From NCBI GenBank assembly GCA_016218665.1, contig JACRDI010000042.1, positions 1-64,000 of the forward strand: a DNA stretch of 64,000 bases, read 5' to 3'. Each line of letters begins with the position of its first letter. Position 1 is the first letter of the stretch. Position numbers and translations under genes: made by a program. Shown piece by piece: positions 52,524 to 62,009 of this stretch. Source of the DNA: Desulfovibrio sp. (GTDB taxonomy: Bacteria > Desulfobacterota > Desulfovibrionia > Desulfovibrionales > Desulfovibrionaceae). Under the pieces are notes generated by a model, which saw only the letters and a program-made list of their open reading frames with translations, did no database searches and was not told where the DNA came from.

Positions 52524-53783
52524 ATGGAAAAACCGGCCCGGCACGACGCCGCACCTCCGCCCAATCCGCCGCGCCTGCTGCTGCTCACCAGCGCCTACTT
52601 CCTGCTGGGCGAGCTGGCCGCCGCCTGCGAGAAGCTCTCCGTGCCGCACCGCCTGCTGGACCTGGGCGCGCGGGAGATGGACGCGGCCAGCTTCGTGCGC
52701 GCCTTCCGCGAGGCCGTGTCCTCCTTCCGGCCCGACGCCATCCTCACCGTGAACCACCTGGGCGTGGACCGCGAGGGCGTGCTCGCCTCCCTGGCGCGGG
52801 ACATGAGGCTGCCGCTGGTGTCCTGGTTCGTGGACAACCCGGAGTTCATCCTGCCGGTGTATTCCCGCACGGACCCGGAAAACACCCTCATCCTCACCTG
52901 GGATGCCGACAGCCTGGAGGCCGTGCGCGCCCTGGGCTACTCCAAGGTGGGCTGGCTGCCCCTGGGGGCGGACCCGGAGCGCTTTCGCCCCGGCCGGCCC
53001 GGCAGGCCGGAATGGCGCGCCCGGGTGTCCTTCGTGGGCAACTCCATGCTGGCCAAGACCGCGCGCAGGCTGTCCTTCGCCGCGCCCCCCCCGGCCCTGC
53101 TGGCCGCCTTTTCATCGCTCTCGGCGGAATTCGCCGCCACGGGCGAGCGCAACGTGCGGCGGTTCGTGGCCGCGCACCGGCCGGAGCTGCTGGCCGAGCT
53201 CGACGCCCTGGGCGTGGAGCGGCGCACGGCCTTCGAGACGGCCGTGGTCTGGCGGGCCACTTTGGACTACCGCCTCGCTTGCGTGCGCCAGACGCTGCCC
53301 TTCTCCCCGCTCATCGCCGGCGACCCCGGCTGGCGCGAGCTGCTGGGGCCGGAAGACGGTTTCCGCCTGCACCCGGAGATCAACTACTACCAGGAATTGC
53401 CGGGCTTCTACCCGCAGAGCGACGTGAACTTCAACTGCACCAGCGTGCAGATGAAGGGCGCGGTGAACCAGCGCGTGTTCGACGTGCCCGCCGCCGGAGC
53501 CTTCCTGCTCACGGACAGCCGCGCCCAGCTGGAGGACATGTTCGAGCCCGGCCGCGAGGTGGTCATCTACAAAAGCCGGGAGGAGGCGGGCGAACTGCTG
53601 GAGCGCTCCCTGGCCGACGCGGACTTCCGCGCCAGCGTGGCCGCCGCCGGCCGCGCCCGCGTGCTGGCCGAGCACACGTACAGTCACCGGCTGGTGTCGC
53701 TCATCCGCGCCTTTGACGAGCACTTCCCCTCGCGCCCCGGGGCGGGGCCCGGTTCTGGGGCCAATTCTGGGGAGGGCCGCTAG
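52524..53783 (+). CDS. CgeB-like glycosyltransferase
   Basis: A 419-residue soluble protein with a two-domain GT-B-like outline. The N-terminal half has ILTVNHLGVDREGVLASLARDMRLPLVSWFVDNPEF, similar to DUF3880/CgeB proteins. The C-terminal half has NFNCTSVQMKGAVNQRVFDVPAAGAFLLTD, the nucleotide-sugar-binding part of Glyco_trans_1_2 enzymes. The next gene begins at the base after its stop codon. Neighbouring flagellar genes make flagellin or envelope glycosylation plausible, but acceptor and sugar are unknown. Confidence 0.78.
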   Translation: MEKPARHDAAPPPNPPRLLLLTSAYFLLGELAAACEKLSVPHRLLDLGAREMDAASFVRAFREAVSSFRPDAILTVNHLGVDREGVLASLARDMRLPLVSWFVDNPEFILPVYSRTDPENTLILTWDADSLEAVRALGYSKVGWLPLGADPERFRPGRPGRPEWRARVSFVGNSMLAKTARRLSFAAPPPALLAAFSSLSAEFAATGERNVRRFVAAHRPELLAELDALGVERRTAFETAVVWRATLDYRLACVRQTLPFSPLIAGDPGWRELLGPEDGFRLHPEINYYQELPGFYPQSDVNFNCTSVQMKGAVNQRVFDVPAAGAFLLTDSRAQLEDMFEPGREVVIYKSREEAGELLERSLADADFRASVAAAGRARVLAEHTYSHRLVSLIRAFDEHFPSRPGAGPGSGANSGEGR

Positions 53784-55202
53784 ATGGCCAAGGAACCCGT
53801 GCTGGTGCTGCAGATGCAGCGCATGGGCGACCTGATCCTGTCGTTCCCGCTTTTTCTGTGGCTCAAGCGCGCCTACCCTGGCCGCGAGCTGCACGTGGTG
53901 GCCGAGGAGGCCTTCTTCACGCCCCTCATGCCGCTGAGCCCCGGCGTCACCTACATCACCTGGCCCGCGGCCGAGGCCGGGGCCCTCTCCGGCACGCGCT
54001 ACCGGCTCATCGTGAACCTGAGCATCCGCGAGGAGGCCGCCCGCCTGGCCGGCAGCCTGGAGGCGGACATCAAGGTGGGCCCCGTGCGCGGGGGGGACGG
54101 CGCCCTGCGCATCCTGGGCAACTGGCAGCTGTACCGGGCCAGCCTGGCCGGGGGCGGGCGGCACAACCGCTTCCACTGGGCGGACTTGAACGGCCTGGAC
54201 GTGGTGTCCCTCAAGGTGCCCCGGCTCACCTTCTTCGACCCGCCCCGGCAGCCCGCGCCGGACAATGGGACCGTGGGGCTCTTTGTGGGCGCCAGCGAGC
54301 CCGGCAAGCGTCCGGAGCCGCGGTTCTACGCCGGCCTGGCCCGCGCCCTGCTGGAGCGCGGCCTCAAGCCCGTGCTGCTGGGCGGCCCGGCGGACGTGCC
54401 CCTGGCGCAGGAGGCCAAGCGCGCAAGCGGCCTGCCCCTGGCGGATCTGACCGGGCAGCTTTCCCTGGCGGAGCTGACGGAGTTCGGCCGGACCCTGGCC
54501 CTCATGGTCACGCCGGACACCGGCCCCATGCACCTGGCCGCCTGGACCGGCCTGCCCACCATCAACCTCTCCGTGGGCCACGTGAACCCCTGGGACACCG
54601 CGCCCTACCAGCCGGGGCACCTGGTCGTGCGCAGTTCCGCCTCCTGCGCGCCCGGCTGCTGGGGCTGCCGGCAGAAGTCCATGCTCTGCCTGCGCGGGGT
54701 GGACCCGGCCCCGGTGGCGGCCCTGGCGGCCCTGGCGCTCTCGGGCCAGCGGACCCGGCTGGAGCGCCTCAAGCTGCCCGGCCTGGACCTTTACGAGACC
54801 GCGCGCACGGAGGAGGGGCTCTTCACCCTGCGCAGGCTGGGGCCGCAAGGGGCCCCCGGCGCGGCGGAGCTGGCCGGGGAGTTCTGGCGGCGGGTGTTCT
54901 TGTGGCGGCTGGCGGGCGAGCCCCGGGAACCGGCCCGCCAGGCCTGGGAGGCCCTGGCCGCAGCCTGGCCAAAGCTCGCGGCGAAGCTGCGGGCGTCGCT
55001 GCCGGAGCTCTCCCGCGCGGTGGCCCGCCTGGGGCGCGAGGGCGCGGCCGCGCCGAACGCCGCCAGCCACGCGGGCCTGGCGCCCTTCTGGAGCCTGCCC
55101 GCGTCCTTCCTGGAAATGTCCGGCCTGAACGCCGACGCCGCCCCGGCCTGGGCGCGCCAGGGGCTGGAGTTCGTGGAGGGCCTGGCCGTTCTGACCCGCT
55201 GA
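53784..55202 (+). CDS. glycosyltransferase family 9 (heptosyltransferase-like)
   Basis: A 472-residue GT-B enzyme. The N-terminal QMQRMGDLILSFPLFLWLKRAYPG and the C-terminal VTPDTGPMHLAAWTGLPTINL blocks are the GT9 donor-site signatures of ADP-heptose:LPS transferases. SSASCAPGCWGCRQKSMLC is an additional Cys cluster. The last about 130 residues are helical and not family-typical. It starts immediately after the upstream stop, so the two glycosyltransferases are co-expressed. Confidence 0.85.
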   Translation: MAKEPVLVLQMQRMGDLILSFPLFLWLKRAYPGRELHVVAEEAFFTPLMPLSPGVTYITWPAAEAGALSGTRYRLIVNLSIREEAARLAGSLEADIKVGPVRGGDGALRILGNWQLYRASLAGGGRHNRFHWADLNGLDVVSLKVPRLTFFDPPRQPAPDNGTVGLFVGASEPGKRPEPRFYAGLARALLERGLKPVLLGGPADVPLAQEAKRASGLPLADLTGQLSLAELTEFGRTLALMVTPDTGPMHLAAWTGLPTINLSVGHVNPWDTAPYQPGHLVVRSSASCAPGCWGCRQKSMLCLRGVDPAPVAALAALALSGQRTRLERLKLPGLDLYETARTEEGLFTLRRLGPQGAPGAAELAGEFWRRVFLWRLAGEPREPARQAWEALAAAWPKLAAKLRASLPELSRAVARLGREGAAAPNAASHAGLAPFWSLPASFLEMSGLNADAAPAWARQGLEFVEGLAVLTR

Positions 55203-55381
55203 TGCCCGGCGCGGCCGTCCTGCAGCCCAAGTCGGCCGCCCAAGCCGGCCGCAGGCCGTCTGTCCAAGCCGGCTGGGCAAGCCGGCTGGCCAGCCCAATG
55301 GACTGACCCGCCGCCTGCCGGTCCGTCCTCCCACATCCCTTGCCTGGCCGGCGCTCCGCCACGCGCTTTTTCCGCATGGCC

Positions 55382-55444
55382 CGTCGCACGGGACTGTCGT
55401 ACGGGCCCATCGCACGGGACTGTCGCACGGGACTGTCGCACGGG
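55382..55444. repeat. tandem TCGCACGGGACTG repeats
   Basis: Four to five imperfect copies of TCGCACGGGACTG, including the variants TCGTACGGGCCCA and ATCGCACGGGACTG, follow each other almost without spacers. Confidence 0.8.
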
Positions 55445-55616
55445 TCGCCATCCCGGCCGCTCTCTCGATCTGTCACGCTGGCCTGTCTCGTTGGCCTGGG
55501 CCTCGGGCTGTCGCGTCGGGCTGATGTGTCGGGCTGTGCCGCGGCCTTCTGTCCTCATTCCCGGCCCGCGCCACAGGGGGCGCCCCGGTCCGCGGCGGGC
55601 CCGCGGCAAAAAATTC

Positions 55617-55663
55617 CGCGCGGGAAAGAAAGGCCCCGCCCGGCTGGTCAGGCCGGACGGGGC
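55617..55663 (-). terminator. rho-independent terminator of the flgE operon
   Basis: GCCCCG-C-CCGGC (55633-55644) pairs with GCCGG-A-CGGGGC (55652-55663) around a 7-base loop. On the minus strand it is followed by CTTTCTTTCC. It lies 48 bases after the flgE stop codon. Confidence 0.7.
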
Positions 55664-55710
55664 GCACAGGGGTATGAGGCTCGCTGCTGGCCGGTTTCCC
55701 GGCCCTAGTT

Positions 55711-57315
55711 CTAGCGCTTCATGGCGATGACTTCGCCGAGCAGGGTGTCCGCCGTGGTGATGACCTTGGAGTTGGCCTGGAAGCCGCGCTGGGCGGTGAT
55801 CAGGTCCACGAACTCTCCGGCCATGTCCACGTTGGAGGATTCCAGGGCGTTGGAGGTGATGGAGCCGCGTCCGCCGGACTTGGCCTGGCCCGTAAGGGCC
55901 GAGCCCGAGTCGCGCGTTTCGCTGAACAGGTTGCTGCCCTCGCGCCGCAGGCCCCATTGGTTGGTGAAGGTTGTCACCGTGAGCGTGTACAGTTCTATCT
56001 CCTGGCCGTTTGAGAAGACGCCCGAGAGGACGCCGTCGGCCGAGACGGACACGCTTTGCAGGTAGCCCGCGGTGTAGCCGTTCTGGTTCTGGAACAGGGT
56101 GGAGAAGCCGCCCGTGTCGTAGGACTGGGTGGCCAGCGGGCTCAACGAGGCGCTGCCCATGCTGGGCAGCCAGCCGGCGCTGCTGGTCTTGGCGCCCACG
56201 GCCGAGGCCGCGTTGGAGATGGTGCCCTTTGATTGGGTCCATGTGCGGTTCTTGCTGCGGATGCCGAAGTCCATGGAGATGGGCGTGGCGTCCACGGAGG
56301 TGGCGGCGCTGGCGTTGCTGGCCTGGATGAAGTTCGCCGTCATCATGGGGTAGCCGCCGGTGTCGAAGTCCGCCAGGGTCCAGTTGTCCAGGCTCTTCAT
56401 GTCGCCGGAGGCGTTGCTCTTGAGGGTGTAGGCGCTCTGGCCCACCAGCTGGCCGCTGCGGAAGGTCATGGTGCCGATCATGAGCACGCCCGCGCCGCTG
56501 TTGTTCTTCATCTGGGTGCCGCCGATGGTGCGGCCGTCCTCGTCCGGGTTGCTGGTGACCATGTACTCCCACACGGTGTCGGCACCGGCGTTGGAACTCA
56601 TGGTGACCTTGTCGTAGTAGACGGTGAGGTTGTGCGAGGTGCCGGTGGAGTCGTACGTCTTGATGGTGGAGCTGTAGCCGTAGCTGGTGCTGGCCAGCGG
56701 GGTGTCGGCCTGGCCGTTCCAGGTCTCGAACATGGCGAAGTAGGGGTCCGTGGCGGAGTCGCACTTGCTTTCGCTGGTGGGGTCCAGGTTGGTCATCATC
56801 TGCACCTTGCTGGTGGATGAGGGCGGAGACTGGAAATTCGAGACCAGCACGTCCGTGGGCGAGCCGTAGATGGCGTAGTCGGTGCTGCTGGTGCTGGTGG
56901 TGCTGGCGCGCTGCATGCCCCAGCCCTGCACGCGGTAGCCGTTGGTGTCCACCAGGTACCCGTCGGAGTCGAAACGGAAGTTGCCCGCGCGGGTGTAGTA
57001 GGTGCTGTCGGTGTTGGGGGCCTTCACGGTGAAGAAGCCCTTGCCGCCCAGCGCCAGGTCAGTGGACTCGGTGGTGGTCTCGATGGCGCCCTGGGCGAAG
57101 TCGGCGTAGATGGCGGCCACCTGCACGCCAAGGCCCATCTGCGAGTTCCCCGCGGCGGTGGAGATGTCCTGGCTGATGAGGTCCTGGAAATAGATGTTGG
57201 CGCCCTTGTAGCCGGTGGTGCTGACGTTCGCCAGGTTGTTGCCGATGACCGAGATGGCCTGGGAGTGGGCGTTCAAGCCCGTGATGCCCTGATACAGTGA
57301 CGAAGTGAGAGACAT
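55711..57315 (-). CDS. flgE: flagellar hook protein FlgE
   Basis: A 534-residue protein that polymerises into the flagellar hook. The N terminus has the rod/hook signature SLYQGITGLNAHSQAISVIGNNLANVSTTGYKG, split between two adjoining parts of the first 40 residues. The C terminus ends in the matching GEFVDLITAQRGFQANSKVITTADTLLGEVIAMKR region. The middle part is Ser/Thr/Asn-rich and variable. The ATG at 57313-57315 has AAGGAGGT five bases upstream; the open frame continues upstream as a shadow of flgD. It is the last gene of its operon. Confidence 0.96.
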   Translation of the reverse strand: MSLTSSLYQGITGLNAHSQAISVIGNNLANVSTTGYKGANIYFQDLISQDISTAAGNSQMGLGVQVAAIYADFAQGAIETTTESTDLALGGKGFFTVKAPNTDSTYYTRAGNFRFDSDGYLVDTNGYRVQGWGMQRASTTSTSSTDYAIYGSPTDVLVSNFQSPPSSTSKVQMMTNLDPTSESKCDSATDPYFAMFETWNGQADTPLASTSYGYSSTIKTYDSTGTSHNLTVYYDKVTMSSNAGADTVWEYMVTSNPDEDGRTIGGTQMKNNSGAGVLMIGTMTFRSGQLVGQSAYTLKSNASGDMKSLDNWTLADFDTGGYPMMTANFIQASNASAATSVDATPISMDFGIRSKNRTWTQSKGTISNAASAVGAKTSSAGWLPSMGSASLSPLATQSYDTGGFSTLFQNQNGYTAGYLQSVSVSADGVLSGVFSNGQEIELYTLTVTTFTNQWGLRREGSNLFSETRDSGSALTGQAKSGGRGSITSNALESSNVDMAGEFVDLITAQRGFQANSKVITTADTLLGEVIAMKR

Positions 57316-57383
57316 GAGTGACCTCCTTGAACCCCTGTAATATATTCTTCGAAGTCGACCTTGCTTGATTGCGTGCCCGCGCC

Positions 57384-58067
57384 TTACGAGCCGGTGGTGG
57401 CGGTGTTGACCACTTCCGTGACGTTGGCGAGTTCCACGGTGCGGCCGTCTGCCAGCTGCAGGTACACGGTGCCGTTGGAATTCTTGACTCCGGTGACCAT
57501 GCCGCTGATCTGCGACTGGACGACGACCTGCTTGCCCTCGGCATTCTCGGCCTTGATGATGATGCCGTAGGTGCCGTCGGTGACGGCGTTGCCGTTGGTG
57601 TCCTTGCCGTCCCACACGTAGGAGTAGTCGCCGGTGCTCTTGGAGCCCAGGGACTCGGAGCGGATGAGGTCGCCGTCCTTGTCGTAGACGTTGGCGGTGA
57701 CGTTGGTGACCGCTTCGCCCAGGCTGTAGTAGAGCGTGCTGACAGTGCCGTCGCTGACGGTGAGGTTGTAGCCGCTGCTCTTGATGCTCTTGCCGATGTA
57801 GTTGACGCCGGAGGCGATGCTGTCGGAGGAAAGAGACTTCACGAGGCTCTGCACGCCTTCCTTGATGTTGTTCAGCGCCTCAAGGTTGGAGTACTGCACC
57901 GTCTGCGTGGCCAGCTGCGTATCGTCCATCGGATTGTTCGGATCCTGGTACTTGAGCTGCGCCAGCAGGATGGTCATGAAGTCGGTCTGGTCCAGCGTCG
58001 TCTTGTGGGTGGCGCTGGTCTTGTCCGTGCTTGTGCCGGCACCGGTGGTGGTGTTGATGGTGCTCAT
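57384..58067 (-). CDS. flgD: flagellar hook-capping protein FlgD
   Basis: A 227-residue scaffold needed for hook assembly. The N-terminal DQTDFMTILLAQLKYQDPNNPMD and QTVQYSNLEALNNI blocks are diagnostic. The C-terminal part has the beta-rich FlgD FLG/Tudor-like region (YVWDGKDTNGNAVTDGTY). GGAGGAG precedes the ATG. It is between fliK and flgE. Confidence 0.95.
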   Translation of the reverse strand: MSTINTTTGAGTSTDKTSATHKTTLDQTDFMTILLAQLKYQDPNNPMDDTQLATQTVQYSNLEALNNIKEGVQSLVKSLSSDSIASGVNYIGKSIKSSGYNLTVSDGTVSTLYYSLGEAVTNVTANVYDKDGDLIRSESLGSKSTGDYSYVWDGKDTNGNAVTDGTYGIIIKAENAEGKQVVVQSQISGMVTGVKNSNGTVYLQLADGRTVELANVTEVVNTATTGS

Positions 58068-58082
58068 TGGAGCGCTCCTCCG

Positions 58083-59912
58083 TTAGGCGATGATGTGCAG
58101 ACCTTGGTCGGCAAGAATTGCCTGCATACGCATATTCTGCATATCCGAGGCCACATCGACCCCGTCGTCACGCAGCATCTTGAGCTGCGAGAAGATTCTT
58201 GAAAGATCCTGCTTTTCCTGGGCCTGGTTGTGCTGGTCGGCGTTGAAGGCCTGCTGCTGGTCCTGGCGGGAAGCCAGCCCGGTCTGCACCTCCAGGTTCT
58301 GCACGGTGAGGCCCTGGTCCTGCAGCGTCTTCTTCAGGCTCTCCATATTGGAGGTGAGCATGGCCGCTGTCTGGGCGTCCTCGGCCTGGATGAGCGCGCT
58401 GACCTCCTTGCCCTTGACCTGCAGCACGAGCTGCACCTTGCCCAGGTTCTCGGGGTCGAGCTGCACGGTCAGCTGCTTGCGGCCCTGGCCCAGGTCCTTC
58501 AGCATGGCCTCGGAGACCTGGTCGAGCACCTTGGGGGCGACCACCTTATCGAAGGCCCTGGTCTGCTGGGCGGCTTCGGCCTTGCCCTGCTGGGCGTTCA
58601 GCGCTCCGGCCGCGGATCCTGTCGTCGCGCCGGCCGCCGCGCGGGTGAGCGACTCCAGGGCGTCCTTGCCCCCGGCGTCCTTGCCGGCGGCCTGGGCCGC
58701 GGCCTGGGAAAGCTGCTGCCCGGAGGGCGAGCTCTGCAGGACGGTCTCGTCCGCGCGCACCTTGGAGTTGAAGCCCTTCCAGGCTTCGTCGCTGGCCTTC
58801 TGCTGCTGGGTCTTCTGCTGCTGGGCCTGCTCGCGCTGGTCGAACCAGCTGGTGTCGTCCTTGCCCTTGGTCTTCAGCTCATACGCCACCTGCGGACCGG
58901 AGGAGCTGGAAACCGCCTGCCCGGTGGCATCGACCGTGTCGCGGGCGTGCTTGGCGGTGTCCTTCTCCATGATCTTGCCGATGCTCTTGGCCAGCTCGGC
59001 GTCGCCAGCGGCGGTCTTGGCGTGCTGGTCCTTGAGGGCCTGGCCCATGGTGGCCAGGGCGGCCTTCATGTCGGCCACGGTGCTGTTCTCGTTCAGGGTC
59101 TGGGTGAGCTTTTCCGCCGTGGCGGCGGGCACGCGCATGGCCTTGAAGAAGGCGGCCAGCTCGTTCTTGTCCATGCCGAGGGTGGTGTCCTCGGGCATGG
59201 TGGAAAGCTTGTTCTGGATGCTGGCGAGCACCTTGAGGCCGTCGCCCTTGGCCACGGACTGCACCATCTGCGCGGAGGCGTTGGCGGCGAAGCCCATCTT
59301 CTGGAACAGAGACTGGAGATCGGCGCCTTCCGAGGCCGAGAGGCTCACGGCCTTCTTGGCGCCGGTCATGTGGCTGCCGATGTTCTGGATCAGCTGTCCC
59401 CAGGTGAGGGTGCCGGCCTGCACGCGGGCGGCCAGCTCGGAAATGTCCTTGTCGGAGAAGCCGGCCTTGAGCAGCAGCGGCTTGGTCTCCTCGAAGGCCT
59501 CGCGCGAGACGGGGGCGTTCCTGGCCGCGCTGGACACGGCCTCGCCGCCCTGCTTCAGCTGGCTGGCCACGCTGCCGACCGTGGTCCCGGCGGCGTTGGC
59601 GGCGGTGGAATAGGCCGGGGCCACGGCGGCGGCAGTGGCGGCAACCGCCTGCACGGGGGCGCCCTCGGCCAGGGCGGCGTTCTGGACCAGGGCGGCATTC
59701 TGGGCCGCCGCAACGTCGAACCCGGGATCTATTTGGTTGGGCGCGCTCTGTGCGGCCTGGAACTGTGCGGACTGGCGGCTTCCGGACTGGGACATGAGGC
59801 CCATGAAGTCCGAAAAGGCACGGCTTCGGGACGAGGTGTCCACCACGGCGTTGGTGCGCAGCTGGTCGAAGATGGTGCTGGTGGCGGTCTCTGCGGAGGT
59901 GACTTCCTGCAT
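58083..59912 (-). CDS. fliK: flagellar hook-length control protein FliK
   Basis: A 609-residue protein that measures hook length and switches export specificity. The N-terminal 400 residues are Ala/Gln/Ser-rich and low in complexity. The C-terminal domain (about 490-580) has the Flg_hook signature LTVQLDPENLGKVQLVLQ and SNMESLKKTLQDQGLTVQNLEV. The start at ATG 59910-59912 (MQEVTS) is preferred over the upstream ATG at 59936 because AAAGGAG lies seven bases before it. It is 15 bases upstream of flgD. Confidence 0.92.
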   Translation of the reverse strand: MQEVTSAETATSTIFDQLRTNAVVDTSSRSRAFSDFMGLMSQSGSRQSAQFQAAQSAPNQIDPGFDVAAAQNAALVQNAALAEGAPVQAVAATAAAVAPAYSTAANAAGTTVGSVASQLKQGGEAVSSAARNAPVSREAFEETKPLLLKAGFSDKDISELAARVQAGTLTWGQLIQNIGSHMTGAKKAVSLSASEGADLQSLFQKMGFAANASAQMVQSVAKGDGLKVLASIQNKLSTMPEDTTLGMDKNELAAFFKAMRVPAATAEKLTQTLNENSTVADMKAALATMGQALKDQHAKTAAGDAELAKSIGKIMEKDTAKHARDTVDATGQAVSSSSGPQVAYELKTKGKDDTSWFDQREQAQQQKTQQQKASDEAWKGFNSKVRADETVLQSSPSGQQLSQAAAQAAGKDAGGKDALESLTRAAAGATTGSAAGALNAQQGKAEAAQQTRAFDKVVAPKVLDQVSEAMLKDLGQGRKQLTVQLDPENLGKVQLVLQVKGKEVSALIQAEDAQTAAMLTSNMESLKKTLQDQGLTVQNLEVQTGLASRQDQQQAFNADQHNQAQEKQDLSRIFSQLKMLRDDGVDVASDMQNMRMQAILADQGLHIIA

Positions 59913-60030
59913 GGGATTGCTCCTTTGGCCGGCCATGATTCAAAAGCCGTTCCAAAGTTGCTGTGCAGAAATATCAGGTGGTTACGTGTCGCCGGGGAGG
60001 GAAAAAGCTGCCGGGCGGGCGCGGCGGATT

Positions 60031-61194
60031 CTAGGAGAGGAAAAAACGTTCCAGGTCGAGCTTGTGTTCGTCCGGGTTCAGCACCTGGACGATGTCCTGG
60101 GCCTCGGGCGTGCCTTCCAGGGCCAGCAGGTCCAGCACGCGGGGCATTTGCGGGCGCATCTTGGCGTCGAGCACCACCTTCACCTCGGGCTTGGTGGGCT
60201 TCTGCGGGTTCACCACGGCCACGATGCCGTACTCCCCGCCGGAAAGGCGCACCAGGCTGCCCACGGGGAACACCCCGATGCAGCGGATGAAGTTCTCTAT
60301 GGCGCCGGGGGGGAAGTCCTTGTCGCGCCACTGGTACATCATGCCCAGGGCCTTGGCCGGGGCCATGGCGTCCTTGTACACGCGCCGGCTGGTCAGGGCG
60401 TCGAACACGTCCACCACGGCGATGATGCGCGAGAAGAGCCCGATGGACTCCCCCGTGAGGCCGCGCGGGTAGCCCGCGCCGTCGAAGCGCTCGTGGTGCT
60501 CCACCACGGCGCGCAGTATCTCCGGGTCCAGGTCCGGCTGGCCGGCCATCACCTTGTAGCCCTCCAGCGGGTGGGTCTTCATGACCCGGAACTCGGCCTC
60601 GGTGAGCTTGCCGGGCTTGTTCAGGATGGCCTCGGGGATGCGCGCCTTGCCCACGTCGTGGTACATGCCGGCCAGGCCCAGCTTGAGCAGGGTGGGCTTG
60701 TCCAGTTCCAGGTGCTTGCCCAGAATCACGGCCAGCAGGCTTACATTGATGGAGTGGGTGTAGGTGTATTCGTCGAAGTCGCGCAGCTTGAACAGCGTGA
60801 CCGCGGCGTTCTCGTTGCGGAACACGCTCTCGATGAAGTTCTCGATGAGCGGGGTGGCCTTGCGGTAGTCGATGTCCGTGCCCTTGCGCACGTCGTCGAC
60901 AAAGCCGCGCACGTGGACGATGGCGTCGGAGTATAGCCTGCGGGCGATGGGCAGCTCGTCGGCCAGGCTGGTGGTGATGGGCACGCCCACGGGACGGTCC
61001 TGCCCCAGGAGCGAGATGTTCACGCTGGTCTCCACGACCACGGTTTCCACTTCCGGGGGAACGAAGGAGTTGATGTCGGCGCTGGTGAGCAGGGGCTTGT
61101 CCACGCGCACCAGAGGGTCGTCGAAGGAGCCCATGCCGTGGCTGACCACGTACATGCCGGGCTTGAGTTCGCTGCGCTTGATCCGCTGTTGCAT
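60031..61194 (-). CDS. HD-GYP domain c-di-GMP phosphodiesterase
   Basis: A 387-residue protein with a DUF3391-like N-terminal domain (about 5-125) and a complete HD-GYP domain: MYHDVGK, THPLEGYKVM, EHHERFDGAGYP and IIAVVDVFDAL. It should hydrolyse c-di-GMP. There is no receiver domain or membrane anchor. It lies 118 bases upstream of fliK in the same direction, so it may tune c-di-GMP during hook assembly or motility. Confidence 0.92.
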   Translation of the reverse strand: MQQRIKRSELKPGMYVVSHGMGSFDDPLVRVDKPLLTSADINSFVPPEVETVVVETSVNISLLGQDRPVGVPITTSLADELPIARRLYSDAIVHVRGFVDDVRKGTDIDYRKATPLIENFIESVFRNENAAVTLFKLRDFDEYTYTHSINVSLLAVILGKHLELDKPTLLKLGLAGMYHDVGKARIPEAILNKPGKLTEAEFRVMKTHPLEGYKVMAGQPDLDPEILRAVVEHHERFDGAGYPRGLTGESIGLFSRIIAVVDVFDALTSRRVYKDAMAPAKALGMMYQWRDKDFPPGAIENFIRCIGVFPVGSLVRLSGGEYGIVAVVNPQKPTKPEVKVVLDAKMRPQMPRVLDLLALEGTPEAQDIVQVLNPDEHKLDLERFFLS

Positions 61195-61231
61195 AGATAA
61201 TATGCCTGCCGACGAAGTATATATCTATGGG

Positions 61232-61921
61232 CTAGCCGCTTGGCAACAGGGAGTTTTCCTCCAGCTGGGCCAGCAGCTGCGCGCAGTCCGCGGCCAGGAA
61301 GTCCGGCCCGGCGGCCTGGAGGTCGGCCTGGCTGGCGTGGCCGCTGCGCACCGCGGCGGAAAAGACGCCCGCCCGGCGCGCGGACTCCACGTCCAGGGGA
61401 TGGTCGCCCACCAGCAGGGCGCGCTCCGGCTCCACGCCCAGGCGCTGCAAAAGGCCCGTGGCGTGGTCCGGGTGGGGCTTCACGTTGGCCACGTCCTCCC
61501 GGGCCATGAAGGCGTCGCAGCAGGCGGTGATGTCCGGGAACACGCGCTTCACCGCCGCGGTGGAGTTGCGCGTGAGGATGCCCGTCCTGACTCCGCGCTG
61601 GCGCAGGGAGGCCAGCAGGGGGCGCGTCTCGGGGAAGAGGCTGGCCTCGCGGGCGGCGTCCAGCTCGGTGGCCTGCACCACCAGCCGGCCGCGCGTGTGG
61701 AACTGCCTGGCCAGGGCCTCGTCCATGTGGGCGATCTCCTCGGCGATGACGTCCAGCCACTCCAGCACGGGCAGGTCCGAAGGCTCCGGCTCCTCCCCCA
61801 AAAAGGCCTCGGCCAGGGCGGCCACCTTGCGCCGCATGCGCGAGAAGTCGATGGTCAGCTGGGAAAGGGTGCCGTCGAAGTCGAAGAGCAGGGCCAGGAA
61901 CGGTTGCGCCGGGACGGACAT
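61232..61921 (-). CDS. HAD-superfamily hydrolase (phosphoglycolate phosphatase-like)
   Basis: A 229-residue phosphatase of HAD subfamily I. The nucleophile motif is D14-F-D16-GT (LLFDFDGTLS). Motif II is the Thr of GILTRNSTAAVK. Motif III is the Lys of VKPHPD, and motif IV is LLVGDHPLDVESARRAG. A helical cap lies between residues 20 and 105. The ATG at 61919-61921 has GAGG five bases upstream. The substrate is not determined; Gph/PpaX-like enzymes are the nearest outline. It is 37 bases upstream of the HD-GYP gene. Confidence 0.85.
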   Translation of the reverse strand: MSVPAQPFLALLFDFDGTLSQLTIDFSRMRRKVAALAEAFLGEEPEPSDLPVLEWLDVIAEEIAHMDEALARQFHTRGRLVVQATELDAAREASLFPETRPLLASLRQRGVRTGILTRNSTAAVKRVFPDITACCDAFMAREDVANVKPHPDHATGLLQRLGVEPERALLVGDHPLDVESARRAGVFSAAVRSGHASQADLQAAGPDFLAADCAQLLAQLEENSLLPSG

Positions 61922-62009
61922 GGAAACCTCATTCGGAAGAGGGTCTTGCCCGCGCGGCGGGCGAGGGGTACAGGGGGTCAGCGCTGGAGTGTTAAGTTCG
62001 GAGGGGGGC

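Larger units (their letters stand above)
55203..55710. other. 508-base intergenic region with repeats and a terminator
   Basis: No supportable gene. It contains imperfect CAAGCCGGC repeats near 55240-55290, the 13-base repeat cluster at 55382-55444 and the terminator hairpin at 55617-55663. A 122-codon open frame here lacks conserved features and consists largely of the repeats. Confidence 0.6.

Noticed and set aside
55340-55708. A 122-codon plus-strand open frame downstream of the glycosyltransferases
   Set aside because: It is built from the tandem repeats and runs through the terminator of the opposite operon, with no family similarity or ribosome-binding site.
59930-59960. TGGAAC...TTG sequence on the minus strand upstream of fliK as a sigma-54 promoter
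   Set aside because: The -12 element lacks the required GC and the match to TGGCAC-N5-TTGC is incomplete.
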